From Odontocerum albicorne (lineage: Eukaryota; Arthropoda; Insecta; Trichoptera; Odontoceridae), in NCBI GenBank assembly GCA_949825065.1, contig OX463844.1, forward strand, positions 28,057,056 to 28,121,055: a stretch of 64,000 bases of DNA. The letters are read 5' to 3'. Positions 11,831 through 29,149 of the stretch are shown piece by piece (the stretch's first letter is position 1; every line of letters begins with the position of its first letter). Below the pieces are notes generated by a model. It was given only the letters and a program-made list of their open reading frames with translations, was not told where the DNA came from and made no database searches. The translations under genes and the position numbers were made by a program.

Positions 11831-12756
11831 TTTTATCATATATAACTTCTCGATATACAAGATGTTTTAAAAAATTTTGCAAGGCTCGTTTTGATAATTG
11901 TATTTTAGGTTAATTGCGGTTTACTGTTTTCATTTAAAAACAATACTCGTACTTCATCTTTGAAGAATCTAATCTCATATAACAAAAATAGAAAAAAATC
12001 TCTGTTGGTTTTATTTAGCTTTGTGTATTCATATGATTAATCTTATACGCCAGACTGTTAATATTTATAAATCCACTTAACATGCGTTGGAGTTATTTTT
12101 TGAGTCATTATATTCATGGTTTTCGTTGTATGATATTCTGGAATTACCAATTACCCGTGAAATGTCAGACAGTAGCCTCTTAAATTTGCCGAATTGTTAT
12201 TCGTAGTCATAAAATATATTTTGAAAACGATGATTATATTTTTTCTTTTTCCATAATATTAAAAGCAACGATTTTATGAGTGTTAGCAGAGAGGTTAAAC
12301 AACTGTCTTATACTACGCTTATTTTAAAAATAACTTTTAGCAAATTATTTAACTATTTTAGTTACAATTTTAATCAACTGTCTCGTACAATGTAAATTTT
12401 ACGAATAATTTTCCCTACAGTTTACATAAAATACAAAAATAAATAAAATCTCTTTTAATTGAGATAATAATACTTCAATAATGTAATGAGAAAAAAATAA
12501 TCTAAAATTTAATAGTGTAATGACGATCGATGCTTCACATTGTAATACAATATTTTAGCTTAATATGCTCTTGTAGCTTTGACCTATAATTACTCGGATT
12601 CTGCCAACTTCAGTGCTCTTCTAATCATCCATAGTTCTGATATGTGATTTCTTCCTTCCTCTATGCTCTTTACATCTCATTATTGTGTTTTTTGAGGACT
12701 TGTAAAAAATCATGGCAAAAATCTACACATATATTATGTAATATACTCGTATGATA

Positions 12757-13262
12757 ATTATTTGTCCGAAAAATAATTTCGTATTTTTCGGTTAAATTCA
12801 AACGCAAAATTGCACCAATATGCTCGTGGACGATGGTTTTTGATATTTTCTACTAAAAAATCTTGGCAATTTCTCGTGTTGATTATTATTGATCAAAGCC
12901 TTGAATTGGTCGTCATCAGTACCCTTCCAGAACGGACACCATCTTCGAGTCATATCACCATTATATCGTCGCCATACACTGTACATATATTTTTAGGATT
13001 GTGTCGTATTTTTCCTCTGCAGTAGTAAAAAAACATCAAGCACCGGAAAAAAACAATTTATTTTGTTACATCTTAATTAAAAATGACGCCAAAAAACCTC
13101 TCAAGCAATTTGGGTAAACAATGGCCGAATGGTGCGCTAAACTATTACAATTTATAATAATATACAGTCAGCACGCTTGAAATGAAGCTAGCAATGAAAA
13201 TTTTGACGTGACGACATCTATCCGAGAAAATCGAAACTACTCTCTGACATCCCAATATAAAT
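12757..13262 (-). mobile_element. Degraded mariner-like element, second copy
   Basis: Same family and orientation as 264-760: both share the TAATTTCG end, GATCAAAGCCTT, AACGGACACCATCTTC-like and CATACACTGTAC blocks, with the same central deletion. The reading frame is broken. Confidence 0.6.
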
Positions 13263-14137
13263 ACACTTATTAAATTTATAATTCATTATGTAATATTATA
13301 TTCAGGATATAAATGTAAATATCGATTCTATTCGAATGTGCTAACAACTCTACCGACCACAAAGATGATTATCAAGACTTCAGAAAACCTTTGTTTTACA
13401 ACATCCGTTAAATCTTACCCCATTCAAATCTTTACCGACAGCGGCGTTACCGTTACCATGAATTGTTTTTATATACCTTAAGTGTATAATTTTCGACTTA
13501 AACACATGGCTGTTCTTTATCAATGATTTAAAACTATTTCATTATCTTGTATTTTAAATACGGGTTTTAATTTATAATCGCTTAGTTTGCAATACATGTA
13601 GAATAATATCAGAGAACAGAGTAAACTTTAAATATAATAATTATAATTGATCTTTAAATTTATAAAAAAGTAACCACTTTATAGACTCGTGAAATTTTAA
13701 CTTGAAACAATTATTATCAAAGTTCATACAAAGTAACAATTGAATATAAATAATTATCAAAACACTCACATTATATTTTTAAAATGTTATTCGTGTGTTG
13801 TTTGGGGGATAATTCTCACAAAAATATAGTCACAAAAGTTGAAATTAACATCAGGACAAAGAAAAATCACTGAAGGAAAATAAACTGAATATATTTTTAT
13901 TCGTATTTCGTGGATATAATATTTGAAATATTTATTGAGCGATATAAAAATGTTATTTTATAAACCATGTTTTCAAGATTTTGTTAAATTAGCTATTTAA
14001 AGTCAACCGAAAGGAATACTGAATAAGTGTAAAACTAGTAGCCTCACAATTTTTTTAATGTAATCTTTGTTTTATTTAGTTGAAGTGTGATTCTCTTCAA
14101 CAACTTAATTTTATTTAACACTTTTATTGCAAATAAA

Positions 14138-14190
14138 ATCTGGCGGGTTTATTGCCAGGCATCAATCTTTTCCAAACAGCCAGACAAAAG
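14138..14190 (-). mobile_element. SINE family A tail fragment
   Basis: TGGCGGGTTTATTGCCAGGC then TCTTTTCCAAACAGCC is the inverted 3' tail of family A. Confidence 0.5.
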
Positions 14191-14455
14191 TAACTGAAGC
14201 AAGTTACATGGTCGCAAAAAACATTCAAATGACTATCCATCTCCTCGAAATCTATGAACATATACGTATATAAAATTATAATATATTTGTGTTATACACG
14301 TGCAAAAGAAATGCAATGTTCATTTTACTTGACATTTTGACATATTTTGTGCAGTTATTCGAGCAGAGTAAACAGAACTGCGATACATCTTTTGTTCACT
14401 AATTAGCTGTCACAATCTTATTTAAAGTTAAGGATTCTCCTTTAACAGCATCTAT

Positions 14456-14672
14456 GACCTCCGTGCCCTAGTTGGTAAGACGCCTGTCTCCCAACTCGGG
14501 GGTTGCGGGTTCGAATCCCGTTGGAAACCAGACTTTTAAAAAAGGATTCCAGTTTGGTTTTCACTTAAAGCCTCTTATAATCTTTTCGATTGGTTGGAAG
14601 GGATTGCCATAGCAATAAGCCCGCCAGGCTGCACTGTATACAACAAAAATGTAACACAATACAATACGTGCT
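14456..14672 (+). mobile_element. tRNA-derived SINE, family A (best-preserved copy)
   Basis: A-box-like TAGTTGGTAAG (14469) and a perfect B box GGTTCGAATCC (14508-14518) form a pol III promoter in a tRNA-like head. A conserved body follows (CCAGTTTGGTTTTCACTTAA), then GGTTGGAAGGGATTGCCATA and a tail AACACAATACAATA. It could still be transcribed by pol III. Confidence 0.85.
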
Positions 14673-19144
<4,472 letters not shown>

Positions 19145-19241
19145 TGCCCCTGGTATATACGACCGACCAGCTAAAGAAGTCTTACGAGAAAAAAAATTAG
19201 TTTAAACGGATTTATTTTTTTGTAATATTGTATTTTAAATA

Positions 19242-20363
19242 TTGGGTGTTAAGAGGACACAACAAAAAAAATTACAACAAATTAGTCAAAATAATGTATT
19301 CTCCTTCATTATTTACAACTTCTTGCCAACGTTCTACAAGTTTTTCAACGCCTGTGCGATAAAAACAATCCGGTCTTGACTCCAGGAATTCGTCCAACCA
19401 TGTTCGCAATTCGACGTCATTATTGAAGGAAACGCCGCACAAATTGTTCGAAAGCGACCGAAAAAGGTGGAAATCCGACGGCGCGAGGTCTAGAGAATAT
19501 GGAGGGTGTGGCAGGACTTCCCAACCAAGCGTTTGAATGACATTTTTCGTAATGTTGGCGATATGAGGGCGGGCGTTATCGTGTTGCAAAATAACGCCAT
19601 ATTGCCGATCCGGCCTTTTTTGTTGAATTGCGGTGTTGGGCCGCTGCATTTGCAGAATGTTGTCTGTTCTCCGCGTTGACTGTCTGATTGCGTTCAAGTA
19701 TCTCGTAGTGGATAACGCCTTGCCAATCCCACTAGATGCAAATCATCGTCTTCCGCGGATGCAAACCTTGTTTCGCTCTGGGCGTTGCTTGTTGACCATA
19801 ACTCACCCATTCTTTCCGTTTCTTCATATTCACATAAAGGCATCATTTTTTATCACCAGTAATGATGCGGTAAAGGAACCTTTGCTTGTGGCCATGCGTA
19901 GCTCTATGACGCGCGAGCAAACCAGCAGAAATTGTCGAACGTTGATTTTTGTTGTTTTCACTCAAAACATGTGGAATCCAAGCGCCGAACTTCTGGACTT
20001 TTCCCATTGATTTAAGGTGGCGGTATACAGTCATGTGACTACAATTAATCTGATCAGCCAATTCTACGGTTGTTTGAAGGGGATCTTCATGAATAATATG
20101 GTTTAAGCGGCCCTCATCGAAGTCCACTGGCCGTCCGGAACGGAGGTGTCGAAAATGCTCACTTTCGTCTACTTGACATTCCATTTTGAAGGTTTGTAAT
20201 CAAATAAAATAATATATGTAGCGTAAAAGCAAATACAATATCTTGTAGAGCAGAAAGTTTTCTTTCGAATGACGTATGTTATAGCCTTTACCATTTTGTT
20301 TTACTTTTGGTGCTCATTTTTAAATTTGGAAAAAAAACGGACACAACTTATGTTAACACCTAA
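19242..20363 (-). mobile_element. Decayed mariner transposon
   Basis: About 1.12 kb between imperfect inverted ends (TTGGGTGTTAAG at left, complement of TTAGGTGTTAACATAAG at right), flanked by TA at 19240-19241 and 20364-20365. It carries a broken minus-strand transposase and sits just right of the (TA)n microsatellite. It is older than the intact mariner and of a different subfamily. Confidence 0.88.
19272..20184 (-). pseudogene. Mariner transposase pseudogene
   Basis: Minus-strand remnant in two or more frames. The 5' part starts MECQVDESEHFRH and then jumps to LRSGRPVDFDEGRLNH; compared with normal mariners about 50 residues of the first helix-turn-helix are missing. It continues through WIPHVLSENN to the first catalytic Asp (ITGDKK), where a TGA replaces the expected Trp. 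After another stop and a frameshift the 3' part has the second and third Asp (LQHDNARPHIAN and PPYSLDLAPSDFHLF, D34D) and the WQEVVNNEGEY end. It cannot make active enzyme. Confidence 0.9.
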
Positions 20364-20929
20364 TATATTCCCTATATCTTAGAAATGTATTTTTGGATGG
20401 ATGAAGGCATAAGAAGTTTAATATGTAAGAATTCTTTCAGGAAGGATGTATGGGAATCGGGTAAACGAGACCTTTATAGTGAATAAGGTGTTGTAAAAAT
20501 AGTATGAATAAGGTGATTAAATGCTGAAAAAATATTTATCTTAATATAAAACGAAATGACAATCTCACGGACAGAATCTAATGTGAGAAATGTACATGTT
20601 AAAAAAATAAAGGTAAAAATATTTAACATCTTTAGTGTTCTTACTATCAAACCATCATAAATTTATATAAATAATTACACATTTTTTCCATGATGTGTCC
20701 TGTGTTTAAGGTATCCTAGAGATTATTAATCAAAGAAGCATCATTTCCGCATTCGGTATTTTGAACAATCGATGTATTGTATGTACTCGTATGTAGCGAT
20801 ATGAAACAAAGCCAGTGAGACTTAACATAACATAAAACATACACGTAACATATATACTCGATCCGATCCGAATAGTATCAAAATCTGCTAAGCCTATATT
20901 ATAGTCCACAACAATATTTTTGTACCAAT

Positions 20930-21395
20930 TTTGATACATAGGAGTGAAACGTGGACGTGGAAAAGACCGATCAAAACCGATTGAATGCTCTAGAAATAAA
21001 TGCCCTGAGGAGAATACATGGGGAGACAATGTATGGTAAAATACGAAATGAAGTGAATATGAATAAATGTGAACTTAACGTTAATATATTAAGTAAGATC
21101 GAGAAGAGCTCTCTGAGATGGTTTGGACACGTAGAACGAATGAATGAATTATATTAAAACAAATATACAATGCAAATGTTAGTGGAAGGCGCAGTAGAGG
21201 AAGATCGAGAAAATCATGGTTGGATCATGTGAATTATATTTTGAAAGAAAGAAATATAGCGAGATAAATCGTAGGAGTTGTAAGAGGTGTATAGATATAT
21301 AAAACGCACCAGATGTGTGTCGCGATATGAAAGTTTGGCATGCTGTCTTTTATCTACTCCGACAGAAAAATGACGCGATGGTATGTATGTATGTA
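20930..21395 (+). mobile_element. RTE-like LINE 3' fragment
   Basis: A 68-codon stretch (20951-21157) reads NRLNALEINALRRIHGET, then KSSLRWFGHVERMNE, the conserved C-terminus of insect RTE-type LINE polyproteins. The tail CTCCGACAGAAAAATGACGCG and a (TATG)n run follow. Partial and 5'-truncated. Confidence 0.8.
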
Positions 21396-22439
21396 TGCGT
21401 ATTTTACGACACGAATATAATTTCTTATGCATATCTACTACATTTTCATTATTTTTACATTTCCCTCACGCAAGCTCAATCCAAATCAAATTAAGACCTA
21501 CAAAGATGAAAATAAATTAAACCCAATCACAGTTTAGGAAAAAATGGTTATGAAATTTTTTAATATTCCTTTCTTTTATTTTTAAAACACCTGGCTAGAA
21601 ATTGTATTTCCATCATTCATGCTATATTTAAAGAAGTAAGCTTATTTTAGAATGCTTTTCTTGATGACTTGAAAAAATATAATTCTTCATGTCCACTCAC
21701 AAACGCCGCCGCGTCTATAAATCTGTCATTCGAATAATTTGTTTTTCTTTTTAATTTGTCAGAAAAAAAATATTCAGAAAATTAGAACATACGAGTATCT
21801 ATAAAATTTTAAATAAGAATAATCCACAATGTCTTGGAAACAAATCTAATCAATTGCGTGAAACATAACATATATTTTATGATTTTTTTAAATTGAGCTG
21901 TCATCTTTGTATTTTATTCGGTCAAAGTTGACAAATTTAAGTCTAGATATTTTAGTGCCATGGTTGATAGGGATCAGGTATCGGGAATGGCATACTCGTT
22001 TGGGTGGGTGCTGCTAGCATTGATTTTAACAATGTGGAACTCATCAGTGTTTAGTCTGATGACAAAGTATCGCATACTTCACGCCTGCATCTAGATTATG
22101 TAATTATATGGCTCTGAATTTTAGCATTTTACCAATGCCTAAAATAGAATACTTAGTTTTGAGATCAGATGCCTTTAGAAAATGACGAGTGTCAGATGTT
22201 ATAACCATAACAATAAGGATGAGGCGCTGGAGGTGATTGAGTCACATGGTGAGGATGCAGCCTGGTAGCTGGTCCAGATCTGCACTATTTTTTCGCCCGC
22301 AAGGGATTTGACGAATTAGATGCCCATCCTGCAGCGTTCACAAGGTGTTACAAAAAATCGCTCAAGGTATCTCGAGATAGTGGTACAGTACATACGGGTG
22401 CCTACTCATATACGTCATCAAGCCAATTTGAGGTAGGCA
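21396..22439. other. Non-coding, possible decayed repeat
   Basis: 22180-22340 is less AT-rich and has a short unrecognised open stretch (GATGAGGCGCTGGAGGTGAT); the rest is AT-rich. Confidence 0.4.
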
Positions 22440-22680
22440 GAAGGGAAAAAGGGGCAAACGTTTCTATCATGACATATTTATTTCGTTTCGTATACCCCAT
22501 ACATCTTCTCATACAGTTTCTTCGTTTTTTTTACTCGTTAACCCTTTCTTTCTTTTTATAAATTTTTTTCAATCATATTTTTCTCAGTCTTCCTCTCCCA
22601 TGATTCTCGCTCACGTTGGTAATGTAAATTTATGTAGGCAGTCACTAATTCGTTCAATATGTCCAAACCACATCAGCGTG
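22440..22680 (-). mobile_element. RTE-like LINE 3' fragment
   Basis: The minus strand contains TGTGGTTTGGACATATTGAA (WFGHIE), ACATAAATTTACATTACCAA and GAGAATCATGGGAGAGGAAG, in the order seen in other LINE fragments here. Confidence 0.6.
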
Positions 22681-22757
22681 CTTTTTTTTCGAATCAATTC
22701 ATAATTTCTACATTGAATCGTCATAAATCCCTAGACCAGATTTTCTTAGAACAAGCA

Positions 22758-23964
22758 AACTCATTCGCGTCGGGTTACGCATGGGTGAGTCTTCAGTCTC
22801 CATACGTGGTCGCGGGTTACGCACCCGTGCGTCTTCTGCCATGTGACACTTTGGCCGTAAAAAAATCGGTCTACCGCGATAAATATTTCAATTTCATCCA
22901 ACAGATGTCACGGCAAACATTTAATAGATTATTAAAATTATAAATTATATGTAAATATAGACGTCTTTCCATTTAAACGACTTAGTTTAAATAAATTATA
23001 TATAATTGAGAACCGCAGATCAATATTTTCAAATTTTCTAAAAAAGTATGGCATAATATCACTGAAATTAGATAATATTTTAATTTTGCTAAAATACTAA
23101 AGGTACATATATTTTTTTGAATATATTTATTTTTAAATATTTAAAAAGTTTGAGAACCACTGTAAAGTTTAAAAATAAAATATATTGTAGAGCGAAGTAT
23201 TCTAACACCTGACTTCAGGTTATTTTGAAATATAACGATTGGTTAAAAAGTTACGGCGTTTTTTCTAAAACATTTTTCTAAAACGACTTAGTTTAAATAA
23301 ATTATATATAATTGAGAACCGCAGATCAATATTTTAAAATTTTCTAAAAAAGTATGGCATAATATCACTGAAATTAGATAATATTTTAATTTTGCTAAAA
23401 TACTAAAGGTACATATATTTTTTTGAATATATTTATTTTTAAATATTTAAAAAGTTTGAGAACCACTGTAAAGTTTAAAAATAAAAAATATTGTAGAGCG
23501 AAGTATTCTAACACCTGACTTCAAATTATTTTGACATATAACGATTGGTTAAAAAGTTACGGCGTTTTTTCTAAAACATTTTTCTAAAACGACTTAGTTT
23601 AAATAAATTATTTATAATTGAGAACCGCAGATCAATATTTTCAAATTTTCTAAAAAAGTATGGCATAATATCACTGAAATTAGATAATATTTTAATTTTG
23701 CTAAAATACTAAAGGTACATATATTTTTTTGAATATATTTATTTTTAAATATTTAAAAAGTTTGAGAACCACTGTAAAGTTTAAAAATAAAATATATTGT
23801 AGAGCGAAGTATTCTAACACCTGACTTCAAGTTATTTTGAAATATAACGATTGGTTAAAAAGTTACGGCGTTTTTTCTAAAACATATTTTTTTGCATCAT
23901 TTCGTGAATTCGGCCCCGCTACACAATAAAGATGGACAAAAAAACGACCCGACGCGAATGAGTT
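22758..23964. mobile_element. Possible DNA transposon enclosing the 306-bp array
   Basis: An 18-bp perfect inverted repeat (AACTCATTCGCGTCGGGT at 22758-22775, complement at 23947-23964) brackets the array. The right end abuts TTAA (23963-23966) while the left has CAAA at that place, so a TTAA-target element with one mutated flank is possible. No transposase. Confidence 0.45.
22975..23892. repeat. 306-bp tandem repeat, three copies
   Basis: Units begin AAACGACTTAGTTTAAATAA at 22975, 23281 and 23587, an exact 306-bp period. Copies differ at only a few bases. Each holds GAGAACCGCAGATCAATATT, ATAATATCACTGAAATTAGA, GTTTGAGAACCACTG and GGTTAAAAAGTTACGGCG. AT-rich, no coding capacity. Confidence 0.95.
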
Positions 23965-24874
23965 AAGTCAGCTTGTTGCACTCATTTTCCATGACTACAT
24001 TTCGCAACCATATATTAATGTAAGCAGGTTGTTGAGTAACATTTTGGATGATCTCCACATTATTTGCTTTAAGTATACTCGTATTTATTTGAATTATTTG
24101 TTGACTTTGTTTCCTACATACACCTACACAAAACCCTACATACACATACATAAAATCTTTTATTGACTATATTTCCTACATAAAGGTTCCAGTGACATTT
24201 CAATGCAACTGAGATAAATAGATTTTTTTGTTTATTAAATTAGTTAATGATTGTAGCTCAAAGTTTGGGGGAATAAAAATGAAACTAAAAGAACGGATAA
24301 TATCGTATGTACTCATACTCATAGAAGATAAAGACTCCGAGAAAATAGTTTGTATAAACCATCATCATCATCTAAAAACAAGGAAAACTTAATTTTCATG
24401 ACATTGGACAAATATGTATATTTTGATGTGCCGCCAGCGTCCCTTAAACAATTTTTATTATACTTTTGAAGAAATTTGGATGTGTATTCGCAAAAAGGAC
24501 CCAGCTCACAAAACGCATTTTTTATTTTATTTAAAAAAAAAACATATAATTATGGTTTGGTTAAATCCCGTTTAAAATATTGCTCCATACAAGTCAATAG
24601 AAAACAATTGGATATTTCCTAATTTATCTCAGAATAGGTAAAAATGTGATTTGGGTCATTTTTGTGCATAATTACGTCCATTTCAAAAACTTAAAATAGA
24701 AACACTAGTTATTAAAATTGGATGTATTTGCAAAAATAACCCAATTCCTTTTTGCTTATATACGACCAATTAATGCTTCCGTTTTTGAACTAATGGAATG
24801 ATTTTTTTTCCTACAAATCTGCATACATAATTTTTTTTAGTTAAAATGGCATTTGAGCCCCTTTACGTTTAACC

Positions 24875-25276
24875 CAGGGCTTCTTAAACTATTTTCATTC
24901 ACGACCCCATTTATGATTGCGAGTTTCCTGGCGACCCCATATAAATATAAAGCGACCCCATAAAAAAACAAAGAAGTTGTTCATAACCCTTACAATTTTG
25001 AAATGTAAAGCCAAATTGAAGAAAAGACTCATCATATTTTCTTTTTCGCACCATTAGATGCCTGTTTTTCAATACTTTGTCCTACCTGAGGAGAGTTTGT
25101 AGCATTATCATCTGCGTCATTACCATTCTTATTTAAGTTCAGCCATTTATCCATGGCCAAAAATTATTTTGATCCTAAAATCCTATTTAAATATTTGACA
25201 TTAAAATCTCTCGCGACCCCAGAATTTTGCTACGCGACCCCATTTTGGGTCGCGACCCATAGTTTAAGAAGGCCTG
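24875..25276. mobile_element. hAT-type non-autonomous element
   Basis: 402 bp with ends CAGGGCTTCTTAAACTAT and its inverted counterpart ATAGTTTAAGAAGGCCTG. A perfect 8-bp duplication GTTTAACC lies at 24867-24874 and 25277-25284. Both subterminal regions carry repeated GCGACCCCA. Ends and 8-bp target duplication are the hAT signature; no transposase inside. Confidence 0.93.
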
Positions 25277-25284
25277 GTTTAACC

Positions 25285-26944
25285 TATTGAATTTTTAGCC
25301 ATCATTAAATATGCATGTTAATTTGATGTTCAAAAAACAACTTGTAATACCATAGCTTATAAATCTAATTTCAAGTAAACAGAAGCAAACATATTAAGAA
25401 TAACAATCTGCTTAATATATGCACATACATCCTTTTGGCATGGCATTCGTATTCCGTCCATCTTCAAGCTGACTTCAACCTCCCTTTTATGGGCATTAAC
25501 AACAAGGCTTCACATTGTTCGATGGCATTGATCTAATTAATTCACCATTATTTACGATCCAATAATCAAGGAAACAAAGTGTTATTGATGACTCACCTAC
25601 AATTGATTTGTTCTTCAAGTATTTATTTTTGTGTCTTATTACTGTAAATAAATTAGTCTTTAGGGTTTTTGGTCACTATCACGCCATGCCCGTTTTGCGG
25701 TAGGCAGAAAGTAAAGACCTCTACATCATCCATCAAAATAATACATTTGTTCTATTAACCTTTTTTAATAAAATAATATGAAGCCAAAGTACAGATTATA
25801 ATTTTTTTTAATATTGAAAAATTTTATCACGTGGTTAATACTTAGTTGTTATTTTTTCAATGTATGTATGTATTGAAGTTCTTTAATAATATTTCATTGG
25901 TCATTAAGCTGTATTCAAAATCATGTTTTACGAGTAACTAGCATGTCTTTAGATATAAAATTAACGAGAAATAAAAAATATATTTAAGATTTATTATCTC
26001 TTTAAAGTAAATCATCGTTTTCTACTTTGTTAGAATGCAGCACGATCGTAGTATTTTATGTAGGTATATATTTATTACATAAAATATTAAAAAAAGAATC
26101 TCACAACATTAACCTGTAATTAAATTGATTCCCTATTAAATAAAATAATTCATTGTTCTTCCAGACTGACCAAATAAACTTTTAATCAAAATTAAAACTT
26201 ACATTATTTCTAAAATTTACTCGAAATCGGTTGTAACATAAAAGCTTCCTTATTAAATAACTTTTTAACCAACTCAAACATATTCACTGGAATTTCCAGT
26301 TAAATATTAAACACGTGCTTTTGACAACTTAATTAATCCGTTCCTTCTGTTTACCCTTCGCTTAACCTTCCTCCCTTTTGGTGTTTCCAGGACCGACTTA
26401 AGGAAATACTACCTGCAAAGAATTTTAAAATTATACTTTAACATCTTCTCTTTAAACTAAATTATCCAGGTCAATTGGATTATTTGAAGGGTACTAATTT
26501 TTTTTTCAATAAAATCCATTAATGTGTATAAGATTATAAAATTTTTCCATTTTGTTTTGGTAAATAAAACAACTAAGATAGAAAAGTGAACAAAAATATT
26601 AAAGAATATAATTAATAAATAAATTGACAAAAGTATATGTGATGCGACGTATTGAAAAAAGTGGTACAGGAGATTAATAAGAGCCATACGTTTATTTGAA
26701 TATTCAATCGATTCTCAACCGTTACGATGTTAGATGGTATAAAAGTTTTAACTAATGTAATTCAACTTAAAAAAGAAGTGCTCTTGGATAAAAATCTTAA
26801 TTAAACTCAAAAATAATTATTCATTGGCCAACATACAATAAATCGGAACGGAGAGCGAATCAGTTGTAAATCGCTTGCGAATGGGCCACTGCATGATGGC
26901 TAATCGCCTTTTCAAAATGGGTATTGCATTTTTTTATTTAAAAG
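25285..26944. other. No feature seen apart from a LINE tail scrap
   Basis: AT-rich, with only the small LINE tail at 25665-25730. Confidence 0.45.
25665..25730 (-). mobile_element. RTE-like LINE tail fragment
   Basis: The minus strand reads TACCGCAAAACGGGCATGGC then GTGATAGTGACC, the terminal sequence of the RTE-like family. Confidence 0.45.
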
Positions 26945-27108
26945 TATAGATATGACTGAAGTCATAGGTATCCTTATATTCCCGAATACTAGATAGAAAA
27001 ATGCCTGTGTCATTCGAGGGGAGTACCACAGCGAGAGGTTCGAACTGGCGACCTTCCGCACGGAAGTCCAGTGCGTTACCGCGCGGCCATACACCTATAT
27101 CCCGACTG
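26945..27108 (-). mobile_element. tRNA-derived SINE, family C, minus copy
   Basis: On the minus strand the head reads GGCCGCGCGGTAACGCACTG, then GTCGCCAGTTCGAACC and CTCGAATGACACAGGC; the tail is the GTCATAGGTATCCTTAT block. Same family as 39548-39740. Confidence 0.7.
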
Positions 27109-29149
27109 CAAGTGTAGCTGGATGATGAGAAGTTTTTAAGATTTCCTTGACGTCATAGATATAATTTACTAAATGCCATATTTTCAGTGTTCCTTCTTTC
27201 TACGATTGCTAGTCTTATTTTACCACAATGCCATATTGTCATTGTTCTTTTCTCGCTACTTCTGTGTATACGAGTAGATCGATCGTCAAATTATTCAAGT
27301 TTAATCAGTTGAATCTTTAAATCGACGAAATATTAATTTATTTATATTGGCTCTCTTATAAGTGTATTTTGGCTTTAACAATAATGACACATCATATTAG
27401 TGTGAGTGGATTGTGTCTTAAAAAATATTTTTTTTCTCTCAGTATTCTGACAATTATGCTTGGATTTTTTTATTGAGAACTGTAATTTTTTTATTGTATG
27501 TTCCGATTCGTTTATTCCAAAAATTATATTTATATGATAAATTTTCTTCAAAATAAACATTTTCAAGAGTGATATCCGTGCTTATTAATATTCATGAAAG
27601 GTTTAGAATAAGTGATTTTACTGCGAATATTATATTAAAATCGGTCACACAAAAATAATAGACCTGTTTATTATTTTACTGATCGGTTGTGTAAAATTGC
27701 TGCACGACAATTAACTAAATAAATTAAAACAAATCGAATGCTTTAAGTGATAAATAGTTTGATAATACATTTTAAGAACTAGTTATTGTTTTGGGGGACT
27801 TTCTAAGTGAATTTGTCTCTTATTGGTGGCTTCGTCTCTCCCAGGGACGGTCCCGATAGCATCAAACGCAAGTCCTGCAGGCTACACTGCTGATTGCTCA
27901 TTGCTCATTGCTTAGGTCCCACTGAATCCTTCCTATTTGCCGGTGGCTAATCCATCCTACGAGCGGAGAAGACACATTTGTCAGACCTGTTCAATCGCAA
28001 AAATTAGATGTTGTCAGTCTCCAAAATAATTGGTTAGATATTGCTTCATATCTTAACATATTCTTAAGTACTTGTTAAGATATAATAATTATGTACATTC
28101 ATCCGTTTTTAGTCATCAAAGGTCAAATAAACCGATGCCTAATTACTCTAAATCTAACTCTATTGTGTATTTTTATTATTTGATTTTAAGAGTTTTTACT
28201 ATTCTCTAGATGTAAAAGAGATTGTATATAGAAAAAGGAATCATATTCATTTCGCTAAAAAATAAACATATGACTTGATATGATTATCCATTCATTAAAT
28301 TCATGCCATTAACTTCATTCCCTTAAATTGTACAAGAATAATTAATATACGAAAGTAATAATTGTGTACAGTATTTGAAGTTTATTAAGGTAACGTATAT
28401 TGTATAAAACTATACAAAACTAATTAATTGATTATATTTCAGCAATAGTTCAGATAAAAATCATTGAAGTTTTTAACATGGCCGCTGAAATACATACATA
28501 ATTTAAAATATTATTTTGAAAAAAAAGTGATAAATATATCTTGCTTAAATATTACGTCTGAAAACATTTCAGTTTTTAAAATACATCTTAAATACCACAC
28601 CTGTCAGGAAATAAATACACATTTGGTACCCAAAGTATTATACAAAAACATGTGTTATGAGATCAAACTGGTCCCGTGGTTTCCTGTTGTAATCTTCCGG
28701 TTGCGTTCAAAAGATATCTCCTTACCAACATAAATAAAACGGAAGTGCATTACTTATTGCCTATGGGGACAATATAATGTATTTTAATAAGGGTACGCTC
28801 GGCACCCTCCTTGTGTGATGAGAAACATATTTTGGTGAAACAGCGTGAGATAAAAGAAACATTATTGCATCAGCAGCTTGACCGAAAATTAGGTTAGCCA
28901 CTATATTCTGTTAGCAAATGACTGTGATATGTCCAACATGGAGAGAAAGAAACGCACCTGTTTCTATTTACATCAATATAAATCCTCTAAAATTAAAACG
29001 ATGTATTTAAAGTTTATTTTTTCATTGAGATAATGTATCCTTGAATAAGAATGCTTGAGAGTACGATATTTAATGTACGCCTAGCTGTTATTTCAATTTT
29101 ATACTTTACTAATTATATTTCAAGATAAGTCGAGCTGGCCGCTCTGAAT
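27109..29149. other. Non-coding; one GC-richer patch
   Basis: 27800-28000 is less AT-rich and includes a triple TTGCTCA(TTGCTCATTGC) run; no match elsewhere in the window. Confidence 0.4.

Noticed and set aside
14456..14530. tRNA gene
   Set aside because: A and B boxes are present, but the stem pairing is poor and a SINE body follows; the same arrangement recurs at other copies.
22659..22943. 94-codon ORF starting MSKPHQRAFF as a gene
   Set aside because: It begins in a LINE fragment and crosses the 18-bp inverted repeat into AT-rich DNA; no protein features.
22975..23892. CRISPR-like array
   Set aside because: The 306-bp units are repeated head to tail with no unique spacers, and the DNA is eukaryotic.
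26990..27095. tRNA-like sequence with a good B box
   Set aside because: It is repeated with a common body at 39548-39740, so it is a SINE head.
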